Positions 34,056 through 47,206 of a stretch of 64,000 nucleotides of DNA are shown here, piece by piece (position 1 is the stretch's first letter; each line of letters begins with the position of its first letter). Under the pieces are notes generated by a model. The model did no database searches. It was not told the DNA's origin and saw only the letters and a list, made by a program, of their open reading frames with translations. Where the stretch lies: positions 2,046,001-2,110,000 of the forward strand of contig OX388351.1 of the NCBI GenBank assembly GCA_947579665.1. Direction: 5' to 3'. The DNA is from Sympetrum striolatum. Taxonomy: Eukaryota > Arthropoda > Insecta > Odonata > Libellulidae. The translations under genes were made by a program, and so were the position numbers.

Positions 34056-37000
34056 TATGCACAACAGAATCTGTACTTGCACCGTTGCCCAAGGTTCTAT
34101 TACCGTTACCATTCAATAGGAATGCATTTTAACTTCTGTTTCGCTTAATTCAATTTGTAAAGATAATTTATTATTTTAATAGATTAGACACAACGATATC
34201 GTTAAAAGAATTCTTAAAATACATTAGACCTTAAAAGGATGAAAAATTACAAAGTATACAGTCCACTAAGCTAAAATCCAGTCCAATGAGTGAAGCATTT
34301 AGGCATTACTAATCTATGCAAATGAATCAATTTCAAAAACATGCAACCGCATGTAAAACATAAATTAGGATGAAGGAGAAATATCAACGAGCGTGGGAAA
34401 ATGGACTATTTCAAATTATTACAAGTAATAACAAAATTTCCAATATAACAATTCGCAATTGTAGTACAACGGTACAATGCATTGGAGGTAGCTTACATGG
34501 TAACTCCCTGAGATTTCAGACTCCCAAACCCTTGACGGAAACGACAAGGAAACGCAGCACGGCGAGAGGAAAATAAGAGTCACTTGAAAATATTTGTATA
34601 CTGAGTAGCGATTCAAATTTGCACGCGTCGAGTTTTTTTTAGTTTCTCTCTTCTGCCGCAAATGCACCTGGCGCCACTGTCGAGAGACAGCGAGCGAAAG
34701 TTGCCGCAAAACGTGGACGCAGACATGAATTTTTCACGAGCACAAAAGGGGGAAAAACAACCTTTTGCGCCAAAGGGGATGCGAATTTTCCTATTTTTTT
34801 CCTCGGCGAAAATCAAAAATACGCGCACTGTGGGGCTAAAAAAACGTGAATAATTACCCGTTGTCGGACAAACACGGAATGCACTCGAATGCACCGACCG
34901 CCCACTCGGAGTACGAGTTTCTCTTCTTCCTTTTATCTCCAGAAAGTGGACTGTTTTAATGCAAATTCTGTCGCCGTTGTCTAGGAAACACAAGGGAGGT
35001 GTTCCTACTGGGGACTTAGGAATTCTCCTCGGTTGAAACAGCGGGAACAAATGTTTACGGTAAGAGAAACATAAATACGAAGGCCTTTTGATCGCTGCCT
35101 TTGTATACGTTGAACTCTGAACGAAAACTTATCCGAGTTGCTTCATTTGTTACAAGCTATTGACAAATTTTGACAACAGTGCAATGGAATAAATTCTGAA
35201 AAGGCCACGTGAATGTTATCACCAAGATGCTTTAAAATCTATGCATGAAACAAATCTCGAAATATGTATATGCTGAAATTAATATATGCTCAATAATTAT
35301 CATGACACGGATTTCAACTTGAGTAAATATCTTCGCTGTTTTGATGACTGACGAATTCGGTTTTGTCGACTAAAAATACTATTGAAGAAAAGAACGGCTG
35401 TAAAACATGAGGTTTGTATAAATTGTTCCCAAATATCTCATAATCATCCAACTTTACCGCGACTCGCTGAACGAAGGCTGAATACTTATCAAGAAATTTA
35501 TTTTACTGTCGCAAATTTAAAAAGCAGTAATAAAGATATTTCACGCGAATAAATTGAAATTTTGTCTCCAGAACATGAAACTTTTTCTTAATTCGGACAT
35601 GATGATTGAGACACATATCTCGAATTTGGATTTGATAAACTCCACAAAATAAAGATTTAAACCTTTAATTTATTTTGATTTTCAGTACGAAGTAAGGGAA
35701 TCTCACACAATGCTTTACGTAACTCTCATATGGAATAATAATTGATAACGAGAATATTATTATAATTCGACCTCTAGTTTAAATTAAATTATTAAAACGA
35801 AAACTTTTGCTTTTTCTCCGAGTATGTTTTTTTATTCTAAGACCATGGTTTGGATCCAATAATAAAAAAAATCCTGTTGTAAAAGTAAGAGTCTTCGTTA
35901 GATTATTACACATGATCACATTAGTTCATGTGCTGGTAAATATATAGAAGATTAACGAGGCCTTATAACAAAACATTTTAAGCAAAGATAAAGGTTCTTT
36001 TGACACTGCTGGAATTTAAATATTACTCCTACAGGCAACAGGCCTCTGAAAGGTTCGCAATCAAATGCTTCGATATTTAAATATAAATATAAACCATTGT
36101 ATCATTTTACTTAACAAACCTAAGACTTCTCACTCACTTGGAGATCCATCATTTTTATCGACATCTTTCTTAGAAAACTTTTGTTTTGATGCAAACAAAC
36201 ACAAATGAAATATATACGTGCGAAATTTTACTTTACAAAATTTAGAACATTATGCAATCCAAGCAGGAGAACCGTAGTTTAACGTCGATTAGAGATAATG
36301 TTTTGTTAGCCGAGTTTTTTTATATATTAACTGTCTTTCTAAGGATAAATTAGGAGAGTCGACGAGAATGTGCGTGAGCAAAGTTTATCATTGGGATTTG
36401 AGGTCTTCCAAATCAACTATAATCACAAACTACGATCACCATTTAAAAAACCATTCATCACTATTAGAAAAAGGCTCATTTTCCCTGTTTCTATTGTGCG
36501 ATAAAATAGCACGGTTTTTACAAATTTTGTTTACCTTCATATCGTTTTGCAAGAATGACCGAATTTTAAATGGCTCAGCTTTAAATATATAAATCCACAT
36601 CACTCACTGCTGCAATCCCTCTGCGGTCGACTGAAGAGGATATTTTTTCGTTTCCCTCTGGTTCCTTTGCATCTTCCACCCGCTCCTCTTTTTCATGCTA
36701 ATTGCTTGCTTTTTATTTTACGTACCGCAGCATTAGCTTTATAAATTCAAAATCGGTCGGCTATAAATATTCCCATGAAAAAATCCTACGAAATATCGGA
36801 CGTTATTCTGAAACGAATGCATAGGGTAAACGATCTTTACGCGGAGAAAAAGTTTTATTGGACTTTGGAATTCCCTTTTTGTCACATTGTTATATTGATC
36901 GTTAATGGATGTTGCTTTTATTAATTCTAAAAGTAATACAACTTCGTTAGCTAGACAATCAGAATTCTCAGTTTTAAATAAATGACACCAATAGGAAAAT

Positions 37001-39742
37001 AAACAGTATTATCACGCTTTGGCATTGATGAAGAGGCTGTCATTATTTCTATAGTGAGAGAAATAAGATATCGTAATTATATTCTTTTCTTTAAAAAAAA
37101 CTGGTTGAATCGTGAAAAGTAACTATAAAATTTCAGCTGAGAGTAAATGCGAATAGCAGCTAATGAGCTAATTTAATCCACTAAATACAAGTGTAATTCC
37201 CTTGAAAATGACATATAAAACATGAAAATAATGTCTTATGATTACAAATAACAATACAATTACTGATTAGTTTACAGTGGAATACAGTATTCTACAGATA
37301 GATTAGTTATTCATCTATCAACTGAGAGTCCATCCATTTTTTTCGACTATGGTCAAAACACCCTTTAAACGAAGAAATCGTTTATATTTTAACCTCTGAA
37401 ATAATTTTCTAAAGGTGAGTTTGGGTATAGTATTCAATCTAAAATCAGCCATCTACTATCAGAGCTATGACGGGACATGCTCACGAGATATTGCAGTTAC
37501 ACTTGACTTCGACTAGCATCCGAAAGCCTCTCCCTAAACATCCAAAGAATGATTTGATTTTAAATTTGAGTTAATTAAGAGGAAAGTAAACCTTACGGTT
37601 TGTAATTAGAACCATGTGAGGGATAATGCTGTTCCTCAAGTAGATGTCTCAGATTTTCAAATCCAGGATTAATTTAAGAAGGAATTAATAACCTAACTAA
37701 GTTTAACTACCTATTATGTATGACGATAAACATAAATTTAATAGCGAAGAAATTCAACATTAAATTTTCTATGGGATTTTCACGACCTAATTTCACTGTA
37801 ACAATTCATCAAAGCATTTTGTCTCTTAACATTATTTTCTTTTTAAAGTGAGATTTTGAGGAAGATCTCTTAAATAACCACATTGCCATTTTTTAGACCA
37901 TTTACTGCAAATGAGTAGATGATGAAACTCTATAATAAACAGTAATGTAACTAAAAATGGAAAGTAATTAAAAACTCACAATCAGCCTAAGAAATATCAC
38001 GGAATGTACTACGTGTGTGTTCCTTAGTCAAACGGCGTCATTTATCTCTCGTGCCCCTTAACTTGTTGAATCGCGGTACGAGAGCCTCCATCGCGCACCA
38101 TTAAATATTCCTTTGCAAAGAAGCGTCGGATTAGCAATGATCCCGGAACTGAATGATCGCCGCCCATTCGCATCGACCCCTCGACACAATCCGCTTCACA
38201 TTCTTGCGAATGTACGCGTCAAAGGAATCACGAGGGGGGACGCATGAATTTTTCAGCAAACAGGAAAGATGGGGGATTTGAAACGGAGTCGAGGAACCAA
38301 AGCGTAAACTGTCGCCCGGAAGCAAATGAAAGCTGGGGTGAAAAACGAAACTTGACGTTTGCGGGGGTTCCCTTACGTTCATTTCATATATTTGCTTATA
38401 CGATTTATTACGCGTTACATTCAGCACACTTCAGACATTACAATATCTCGAGGAGTGGCATATTTATCCCTTGGAGGCGCAAATGAACCTTTCACTAACT
38501 CTCGTCCCAGTCTTAGGTGTTAGGATTTGGAAGTACTGAGGTATGTGTAAAACCGGATAAAAACATTAATTTTGGTCACTTTTCATTTAATTCCATGAAA
38601 ATTTTTATTCATAGGATCATTTTGTAGCTCACACTTTTTTCACATTTAACATTCCGTTTCAAATAGGAAAGCGCTGCTCACTCCCCTCTAGATGGAGATC
38701 TAGCCTAGCGAACTCCCTCGTTGAGTTTTTGCCTGCTGAGGGTCCAGACCCGCTTCTGGACAGCGGAGGAATTGATAAGCTGTTGTCGAATCCCTTAACC
38801 CGCAGAGCCTGACGCCGTACCATTCCAGACTTGGTAGTCCATTATTTTATTAGTGTATTTAAAGGACAAAGCATTTTATGACAATTATTTCTTTCTTTCA
38901 CTTAATTTCTCCAAATCTATCCATTATTCTTCTAATTTTAAATCAGTTGAGAAACCGATGTTTGACTAAAAAATTGTAAAATTATAGTTTTATAAAATGT
39001 AACAAAATTTCGATCTGCAAATGATCAAGTGTGAATTAAACAATGAAATTTTGTAAATTGGGCACAACTGCATTGAAAAATCAAAGATTATTAATTTAAG
39101 TATAGTTTAATGCATGCATGGGTCAAATTTTTATGAAAAGAATTGCTGTCTTCTAAATAGGTATGCACTTGAAAAGATTTATTTGTATACAAGCATGAAT
39201 CTTGCATGAGAGCTGCGAAATTATCTGAAGCTGCATCACCAACCACGTATGATTTATAATAACGGTAGTATCTATATATGCATAAATAGGAGGATGTATT
39301 GGTAAACTTGAGAGATATCTGTGAGACATCCCATAACGGTGATATGAGACGCACGATGTTACTGTTTCGCAAATAGTCCTTTACAAACGACATTGCTGTC
39401 ATATTTGAAGAGGACAGAACTAGAACAGCTCCACAAATATTAACGTGATTAAATACTGGTGGTCAAAACTGCGCATTCTACATTTGGGTTTGTGTGCGGA
39501 ACTGAAGAAACGCAAATTTGACTCTCTGCTCAGAACAAATAGCTATTTATTTTGGCTACGACGAGAATCAATGCATTAAGGAATTTATAAAGAAATTGAC
39601 TCATAAAAATTAACTCTAGAGTTGTTATCTTCTAACGATAAATCTGTTTCAATTATCAATTTCGTTCGCAGGTAAAATATTTAGTTTAAATTTGATAAGA
39701 AAATTTGCTTCCGCCCAAATGAAAAATTCCAGTAAAAATAGG
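34056..39742. other. Unassigned noncoding DNA
   Basis: No gene recognised. A GC-richer island at 34,540-34,930 creates a 145-codon minus-strand frame (34,613-35,050) whose translation is basic and low in recognisable structure; it is not called. A second island at 38,020-38,350 has overlapping frames on both strands. A third lies at 38,660-38,820. The rest is AT-rich. Confidence 0.6.
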
Positions 39743-39744
39743 TA

Positions 39745-39821
39745 CACTCCTGGCCAAAATTAACGCAGCACCGGCCGTAAGGATCGCTAGGGAGGTGCTG
39801 CGTTAATTTTGGCCAGGAGTG
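39745..39821. mobile_element. 77-bp snapback MITE, Tc1/mariner-like
   Basis: Two perfect 28-bp inverted arms (39,745-39,772 and 39,794-39,821) surround a 21-bp centre, with TA on both sides (39,743-39,744 and 39,822-39,823). The ends read CACTCCTGGCCAAAATTAAC. A CA(C/G)T...GGCCAAAA start and TA target are typical of Tc1/mariner-type elements. There is no coding capacity. The perfect arms suggest a recent insertion or recent arm conversion. Confidence 0.85.
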
Positions 39822-39823
39822 TA

Positions 39824-42800
39824 CATACTTGAGACGAACGAGAATCTAGTATCTTTTATTTTCATTCTATTATGGAAATAACTTCTTCTACGGATAACAT
39901 CATTTACGACCAATTTTACGTTGCTGTAGGGAAGACACTTTTTATTTTGATTTTTCTGATTTTTTCTAAGAATGATATCTCAGAAAACAAAGAACAACCC
40001 TCACAAGGTAACATTTATCTATATTGAACGCCATTTTTTCAAAAAACTCTATTAATATTCTATTATATATAATATAACCATCAGCAGCCGCTTTGCTTTA
40101 TTAAACTTGTAAGTAACAATAAAGTAATGATAAAAAATTGGATTAAGCAATTTTTATTATACACTGTAAAGTAAAGCCTATTCGTCGTCACCAATTGTCG
40201 CAATGAATGCACAAAAGAAAAGTTTACAGCCATTGACACATTATTCATGGGCCCACTTCTTACATTGGAGAGAAAAAACACAAAATTGTCGATCCTGTCG
40301 AGACGAGTGAAACTACTCGAATATGGGCGTGAAGTGGAGGGTGGCGGTGGCCCACACATTGCGTTCAACTCATTCGTTCAAACGGTTTACGAAATTAGCT
40401 CAGTGTGCGAACAAGCCCCTTTACCCTTTACCGAACTAGCCCCGGTCTCCACTGCTTTTGTTTACTTTTTCTCGAAACGAGTTACTTTCTGATTTATGTC
40501 ATCTTGAATCTCGCCACTTTTGTGTTTCCCTTTCTACAATTACTTGATCAACATTAATAAGAGGTAATTGTTGAATTTTTCAATTAGTGAAAGTTTTCAA
40601 AAAAAGAAATATTTTCCAAAAGTAAAATAAAAAGTCCTGCATCCTGTCTTGTAAAATAAAAAGTCTTGCTTGCATCTTTACTGCTTTGAGTGAGAGGAAA
40701 CAAAAAACGTTTATCACTTGAATCAATAGCTGTCAATCAAAGGATAGTCTTTAAACCCATAACCAAATTTGGATACTTACTAATATTTGGTAAATTGATT
40801 ACATCTCGTTAATTGAAGATTCGGCAATGAAAGAAATTTTACTGCCAAACTAACTCGCCCTGTGAGAGTTGCGCAGCTCAGTGCAAACATCTTAATTAAC
40901 GCCAATTTACTCTCCTTCCGTTAGAACTACTCCAGCGTCATTAGCCTTGATTTCGTCTATTTCTTCATTTTACTTCGCGTTTATTGCCAGCCTTAAGACA
41001 TAGTTGGTAATTTTTCAGGCATCTTCTCAAGACCAAAACATATTTTCGCCGCCGGCCATTTTAATAAATCTGTAGGTCCTTATTCTGCTCTCGATAAATC
41101 TCCTGCGAGTCGCTCACAGAGGAGGCGTAAACTTCGGAGGCTTAAATTTTTCCATCCTCGAACTTCCGCAACTGTGGAGCGACCGAGGAGCAACGGCAGA
41201 AAATTACGATTATTCAGACCTTTTATGGCAACGTAAAAAAAGACTCGTTGATTAACCCCTCGGCTCGCTGTTAAACATGCGAGGGCAGAAAAGCAAGCTC
41301 AAATAAGAGAGGTTCAATGGTGAACCTCGTTTGATACTCGTGGAAAAACAAACCGGGGAATAAAGTAAAAATGGGATGGCGTATATTAATTAAGTTGCTC
41401 CGGCGCTAGATTTTCGAATGTTTGGAACGCGACCCGTGAAAATCTGCTAACTAACTTCGCTCCGTTTTTTCCGCGGGCTGATGTGATTTCATACCTAATG
41501 TAGCCTCTTTTCCGATGCGTAACCTCGGGTATTAACTCGATTTGGGTTTTGTTGGAAGGATCGACCTTTTTGTCGAAATCGTTGGGTTTATCTAAATTGC
41601 CTCTTTTTTGTGACGAGGTGTTTATGAATTGATGGGATATTGCATGATTTTATGAAACACTGCTAAATTTTTATTCGCGAACGACGAAAAGGAGTTAATC
41701 TTTTTTATGGTATCGGGTCATATACATAAACATGCTGACTAACTGACTTCTTTTTTAATGAGGGAAAGCACGCTATTCTTGTAAAAGAAGCGGGTTTAAT
41801 AGGTAGCAATTTATGTTTATGTGTTACTTATAAACAGAACCTTATTTTTCATTTTTGGTTGCATTAACTTGGTGTTATTGCCGTTTCATTTCTATTTGTT
41901 CCCCCCAAAGTATATTATCTACTTGATGCGATACAATACAGCACATAAATTTTCATTGGGAAAAATTTAGACTTCTAAGTCTCATTCTCCATTGAGGGTG
42001 CTATTCGAAGAGAGGCTCCACTAAAACTTGTCTTCATGAAAAAGATGCACTAAAACGTTGCATATATCACAAAATTGATAAATACGCCGTGAAAATTTAC
42101 AACCCGAACTACCGCTTAGATAGAAGCACAAAATATTTTTTGGAGTAGGAGGTACAGGCAGTTCTTCAAGGAGGGGGGCCACTTCACATTGGTATGGAAG
42201 TAACACTTGTTCAAAGCACAGGTCCTTAGACAAAGTTCACTTCTTTTAGAAAGAACTCACTCTACCCGTAGACAAATGCGTTCGAGGCTTTACAATGTGA
42301 TCTTTATAAGTAACGACAAAAAGTCTTTGAAGAACATTTGGGGAGGTGTACTAGATTTCTCATAAGTTAGAAAACTAGATAACCGTTACTTTTACGTTGA
42401 CATCATTATCGTAAAATTATAAATTCTGACTTGTATGCAATTCTATAACTCTTCTTCGCGTTGATCGAAAAGGTTCATCTGTTTCTGCAAGCTTAGTCAC
42501 GAAAAATAAGGATTATAGTTGACTTCTACAACGGAAGTTACGTATTTTTAAGGCTTTTCATAATAATGATATGTAAATTCAATAGTTAACAATTTTTTTA
42601 TACCATTTTTGTGCTATATATTTAATCTATAGATCTTATCACTTGTCCGTTGCAAATGGTGGTATCTTAATTTTTTTAGACATCTCACCTCTGAATCATC
42701 TCTACTGCAATACTATGAGTATTTTCGTATTTTCTAAACATTTCAGGATACAACACACGGCCATAACCTACAGCGATTTTTTTATTTTTAACTAGTCGGG

Positions 42801-45800
42801 GATAGCTTACTGAGGTTAGTATTCAATGATTTGGACCTATTGGAATAGACAATATTGATGATTAAATTATCGATATCAAAATACATTTTACGTCTAATGT
42901 TACTGCAATTTACAGGTCTGTAAGAAAGGTGAAAAAATAAACTAATGTATCAGATTACTAGCTTTTGGTAAATTACGAAAACCATTGATAAATGAATTAA
43001 ATCAATATAAAATTATTTCCGAAATTTGAAGATTAATTTTGCTATTATATACGAAACACGGAAATAAAAACTGTGGAAAATATGTTCAGATAAATCTAAT
43101 GTAATTTCAACTCCAAAATTGTTATTAGAAATAAGATTAATTAAAAACACATAGCTGTATTAATATTTGTGATGCCCAAATAATTTCCATTTAGTTCATT
43201 TGTATAGCCTTTAATTACGTAAAGTCATTCTTTAATTTAAGTCACACCATCAGGAAACGATTCAAATTTTATTACACGTCTCAAATTAAAATTTTCTAAC
43301 CGCTAAAAACAAGCTTCTCGAAAATGTGTAATTAATCACCAAAAGGAAACTCCGACGGTAAATAAAAGAATCGTTCCCGTTACGCTGGAAAAATTTTGCA
43401 TTATTAACACCGAAAAGAAAAGATAGGTAATTATGCAAGGAAATTCATTAACGTCTACTCCTTTCTAAAAAAAATGCCGATTTTCTTAACTAAAGCAAAT
43501 TCAACTACCATGTGTCCAAGCTGTCTCCGCAAACGAAAATCAAAGTGAAACACTACCAGGATTGTGGAAGAAAAAGAAGATATTTGTTAATTTTCTAATT
43601 ATTTTTACCGTTTTTCTATCGAGGTTTCACTTAAATATGTATAACTTAGCTAAAACTTTTATATGCTTTTTTCGAAGTACTGACAAATCCTTGACATCCA
43701 TATTCATTATTTTGGTGCTTCGCTTCTCCATTACCATCCTCCTCTTTGCAACACTCTGCCCTACTACTTTACGATTTTAATATTTGATTATAGTGGTTAT
43801 TCTGTAAGTCATACCCTTTTATAGATGTACACCTTATACAATAGATTAAAAATTACTTTGCACAAATGATACGGAATATCTTCGCGCATTTTTCAATATA
43901 GCTACTACGACCGCAATGTAGAATTTATGTTATTGTGCATATTGAATAAAAGTTTTTTATGACCATTGAATGTTCATTGGACCACTTTTTTATAATTTTC
44001 TGTAGTCCTTTGTAACTGCAATACTTTTTCCACTCAAACATTAGTTGCAGGTATGGGGAGGGCGTTGACGCGTTCACAGCACAGCCAGTACATACTTCCC
44101 TCTGCACAAATGTAGCAATAAATGTCTCAGGGACATATTTTTTTATTTTTAGGAAAGCGAATCACTACACGCCGATCAAATGCGTGGGGAACATCAACTT
44201 TGGATTTATTTTACACACATCCTACTGCACAAGAACTGACAATAAGTCATTACTTGTTTAGGACTATCGTAGCAGATCAATAATAACAAAATATAACAAC
44301 ACCTGTCCTAGAAGGAATTATTGCGGTGTCTGGACACCCCATTCTTTCTTCCCGTATTCCCTCCAAGTGCACTTGACATCTACTATTCATAAGCAAATTT
44401 TCATTCCGCCATACTATTCGCCGAAAGTTTGGCAGTTCCTTTCCCCAAAATCACGAAATGGATTACCGCAAAACATCAAAGAAAATACATAATTTAAATT
44501 TTATTTTGAATATAACTAATAAGAGGAACTTTGATTACGCGAGCCTGCATAATAATCCGTGGTAAAAACTTCCTTAATGTTCCAGAAAACATTTTTGCTA
44601 GAAAACTTTCCGAAAATTTCCTTTCCATATTGATAACTTTCACTATCCTTTATATCATGCAACGACTTTGACCTTTACCTTAATTTTCTGTAGTTTCCCT
44701 TAAATCCTACTTTCAATTAATATTCAGCAATCCGTCTTTTCTTGATATTTAACCCATTTCCTTTGCCGTGACTGTGTTATTTAAATCAAATCTCTCTCCT
44801 CCCTCTACCTTCTGTCAACCCAACTTTCTATATCCAACCATCGCCGCATTTTGAAGACCTATTTGTTGGTGGTCTCTTCTCTGAGGATCCAAGGGAAAAC
44901 CTTCGGCATGAAACTGAACCTATTATGATCACTATTTTCCATTATTATTCTACACCCGATGTTAGTTATGCATAAGTAGAGCTCTGTAATGTTTATAAAA
45001 ATAACTTTTGTATACGATTCCTCTCCTTAGCTTATTGGGAAATTTAATTATCAAAATAATTGCGAGTTTAGAGATTGGACTCCATGATAAGTATTCAACA
45101 GCACGCAAATGCCGAGTGTCAAAAGCCAATGAGCGCGTTACGATTGCACTCTGATTAATTCAATTGTTTCGACTGTTAGGAAAAAACGTTAACCGCCAGT
45201 TAACACGCGGCACCAAAAGTTTGACGAGTAATTAACGTAAAGAGGCGCTCGCCTTTTTGGAGCCGCTGAGTTGATGGTCAAGGATTCGCCGGACACAACG
45301 GTAGACTCGGGAATAAATTGGGACGGGAAAGAGATTGAACTGGGTTACGTCATAAATGGAAATGACAAGAGAAAGGCGTGAGGCGGAAAGAAAGATAAGG
45401 AGGGACACGAGAGGGATGTGACTGGTGGAGAGATTAGCAGGATGTGGGGAGAAGCGTGAAGGGTTGAAAGTAGAGGGTGTGAAGAGAGGACAGATGCCCT
45501 GCAGGAAAAGAGTCGGTATGGGAAAGAGAATATGTGTAGAACAGATGGAAGGGAATTGGTTGATGAAGAGAGAACATGACTTTATCATTTTACGTCTTCC
45601 AAGTCAAATAATCAGGCAGCCCACCAAAACATTTTAGTAGATGCACGATATTATATGTCTATTTTTTATGCAATTATCTCTATGAATTTATTAGCGTCAA
45701 ATTGTAAGACATTCGCTGAAGTGGTAACGTCTCGTGGACCATAAACGAATCAATGCTCTAATCTGATGCTCTCTATTATTCGTCTTAAATCCGAAGCAAT

Positions 45801-46039
45801 TCTTACAATTGCATTCACTGAAAGCAATTTCAATACATTTATTCGATTGATTAAAAAATTTGCCAGAATCCCTCTGAATATAACCTTTCTTTTTCGTAGA
45901 TTCTGCGTTGTCGAATCAAAAGCTACATATGCTGGTGGTAATTATATGCTGTATTTAACTTTATTTCTAAAGTTACCTCACTATCATTATTTAAATAAAA
46001 CGTATCCACTTCTTAGAGCATTACTGAAGGTTATTAAGG
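39824..46039. other. Unassigned noncoding DNA
   Basis: No gene recognised. GC-richer islands with no assignable frame lie at about 40,860-41,560 and 45,120-45,560. The second island produces a 118-codon minus-strand frame (45,232-45,588) and an overlapping plus-strand frame; neither has a recognisable motif. 42.2-44.7 kb is AT-rich. Confidence 0.6.
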
Positions 46040-46054
46040 TTATGAAGGTGTAGT

Positions 46055-47190
46055 TGCGACAAGTAGACAAGAAAAAAGCGCCAGGACACAAAGAGATACC
46101 ATCGCTCGTCATACAAACAGTGCCGAATGAGCTTTTCTTCTTGTATTCTAGAGGAAAATTTAGGACGAAGGCGTTGTACCTCTAGTTAGGATGAAGGCGT
46201 TGTACCTCTAGTTAGGACGAAGGCGTTGTCGTAGAGTAGACCGAATATGATTCCGATTCATAGAAAGGACGTTTCTCGAAACCGAAAGATCACCGTCCAA
46301 TATCTTTAAAGTCAATTTTTTGTAAGACTATCAAACAAATCATAGCGAGTTCAATAATTTGTTTCCTAAGTGATAAGGGGGCAATTAGTAACACGGTTCC
46401 GAAAAGGTAGATCGTAACTCAAGATGACACTGGTTGTTTGCAGAACAATTTGAAATATATTTCGGGTCGGTGTAGTGATTGGCAGCTCGAGCTGAATGTA
46501 AAGAAGTGCGTTGCCTTTCACGCGGTCCACTAACGTTACCTGCGTAACCGTATAGAATTTCATGAAATCCCTTGGTGATCGTGATAGATCATAAATACCT
46601 ACGAATTACGTTCAGCAGTAATATTTCCTTCGATTAGCATATTCGAAGAGTAATTGGAAAGGCCAATGGAATGCAAAGGTTAGCCAGTAGAATTCTATGG
46701 GGATGTTCATCGAGAGTGAAGGAAATAGCGTACTTTTCCCTGATTTGACATCTACTTGAGTATTGCTGTGCGATTTGGGATCCTCACGAAGTAGGATTAA
46801 TTTCCGATCTTAAGATGCTAGAACTTAGAGCAGCAAGGTTCGTCAATGGAGATTTCAGATTCGACAGCAGTGTTTCGGCTATGATAGAATCCCTCGGTTG
46901 GAACTCTCTTAGTGATATAAGACATTAGTATCGACGGAAGCTTTTTAATAAATTTATCGCTACCGATTTCGGGGAGGAGATAACTGATATTGTTATCCCA
47001 GTTACAAAATGACGCGATCTTCGGGAGAAAACAAAAAATCGATACAGGGAAGAAGTTACTAGGACAGAAAGTTCCCTTTGGATGTTTTTCCCGCGAAGTA
47101 TTAGAGAAGCTAATAGTTCTCCTGGTGAGATAGGGATGACGGTGTTTTACACCCCCTGCCACGCGCCACTGGCAGATTGCAAGGTTTGAA
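46055..47190 (+). pseudogene. LINE reverse transcriptase remnant (CR1/Jockey type)
   Basis: Coding remnants in order: DKKKAPGHKEIPSLVI (about 46,069-46,115), matching the KKAPGPDGIPS block of LINE reverse transcriptases; EGVVPL (46,167-46,212, repeated); IPIHRKD with a decayed NYRPIS-like region (46,250-46,305); a CKTIKQII-like stretch (about 46,325-46,345); then directly the thumb region DWQLELNVKKC (about 46,477-46,510). The catalytic [FY]xDD motif between these is missing, a deletion of several hundred bases. The C-terminal part has EYCCAIWDPHEVGLI, RAARFV and SLGWNSLSDI (about 46,755-46,920), the usual ending of CR1/Jockey proteins. Several stops and frame changes are present. Dead copy. 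Confidence 0.83.
46161..46231 (+). repeat. 26-bp tandem repeat, about 2.7 copies
   Basis: The unit TAGGACGAAGGCGTTGTACC plus six more bases starts at 46,161, 46,187 and 46,213. The second copy has one substitution and the third breaks off after 18 bases. It lies within the LINE coding remnant (EGVVPL segment). Confidence 0.9.
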
Positions 47191-47206
47191 TGTAAATGTA
47201 AATGTA

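Larger units (their letters stand above)
46040..47206 (+). mobile_element. CR1/Jockey-type LINE 3' portion, internally deleted
   Basis: Plus-strand remnant of a LINE. Recognisable coding pieces appear in the expected order, with a large gap where the catalytic palm should be. The element ends in a TGTAAATGTAAATGTA tail at about 47,188-47,206, a short-repeat tail as used by CR1/Jockey-related LINEs instead of poly(A). The 5' limit is where similarity fades. A target duplication was not found. The open frame at 46,818-47,249 on the other strand is a shadow of this element. Confidence 0.82.

Noticed and set aside
34613..35050. 145-codon minus-strand open frame
   Set aside because: GC-richer stretch with overlapping frames on both strands and no recognisable domain.
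45232..45588. 118-codon minus-strand open frame
   Set aside because: Arises from a purine-rich tract read in antisense; serine/proline/phenylalanine-rich without motif.
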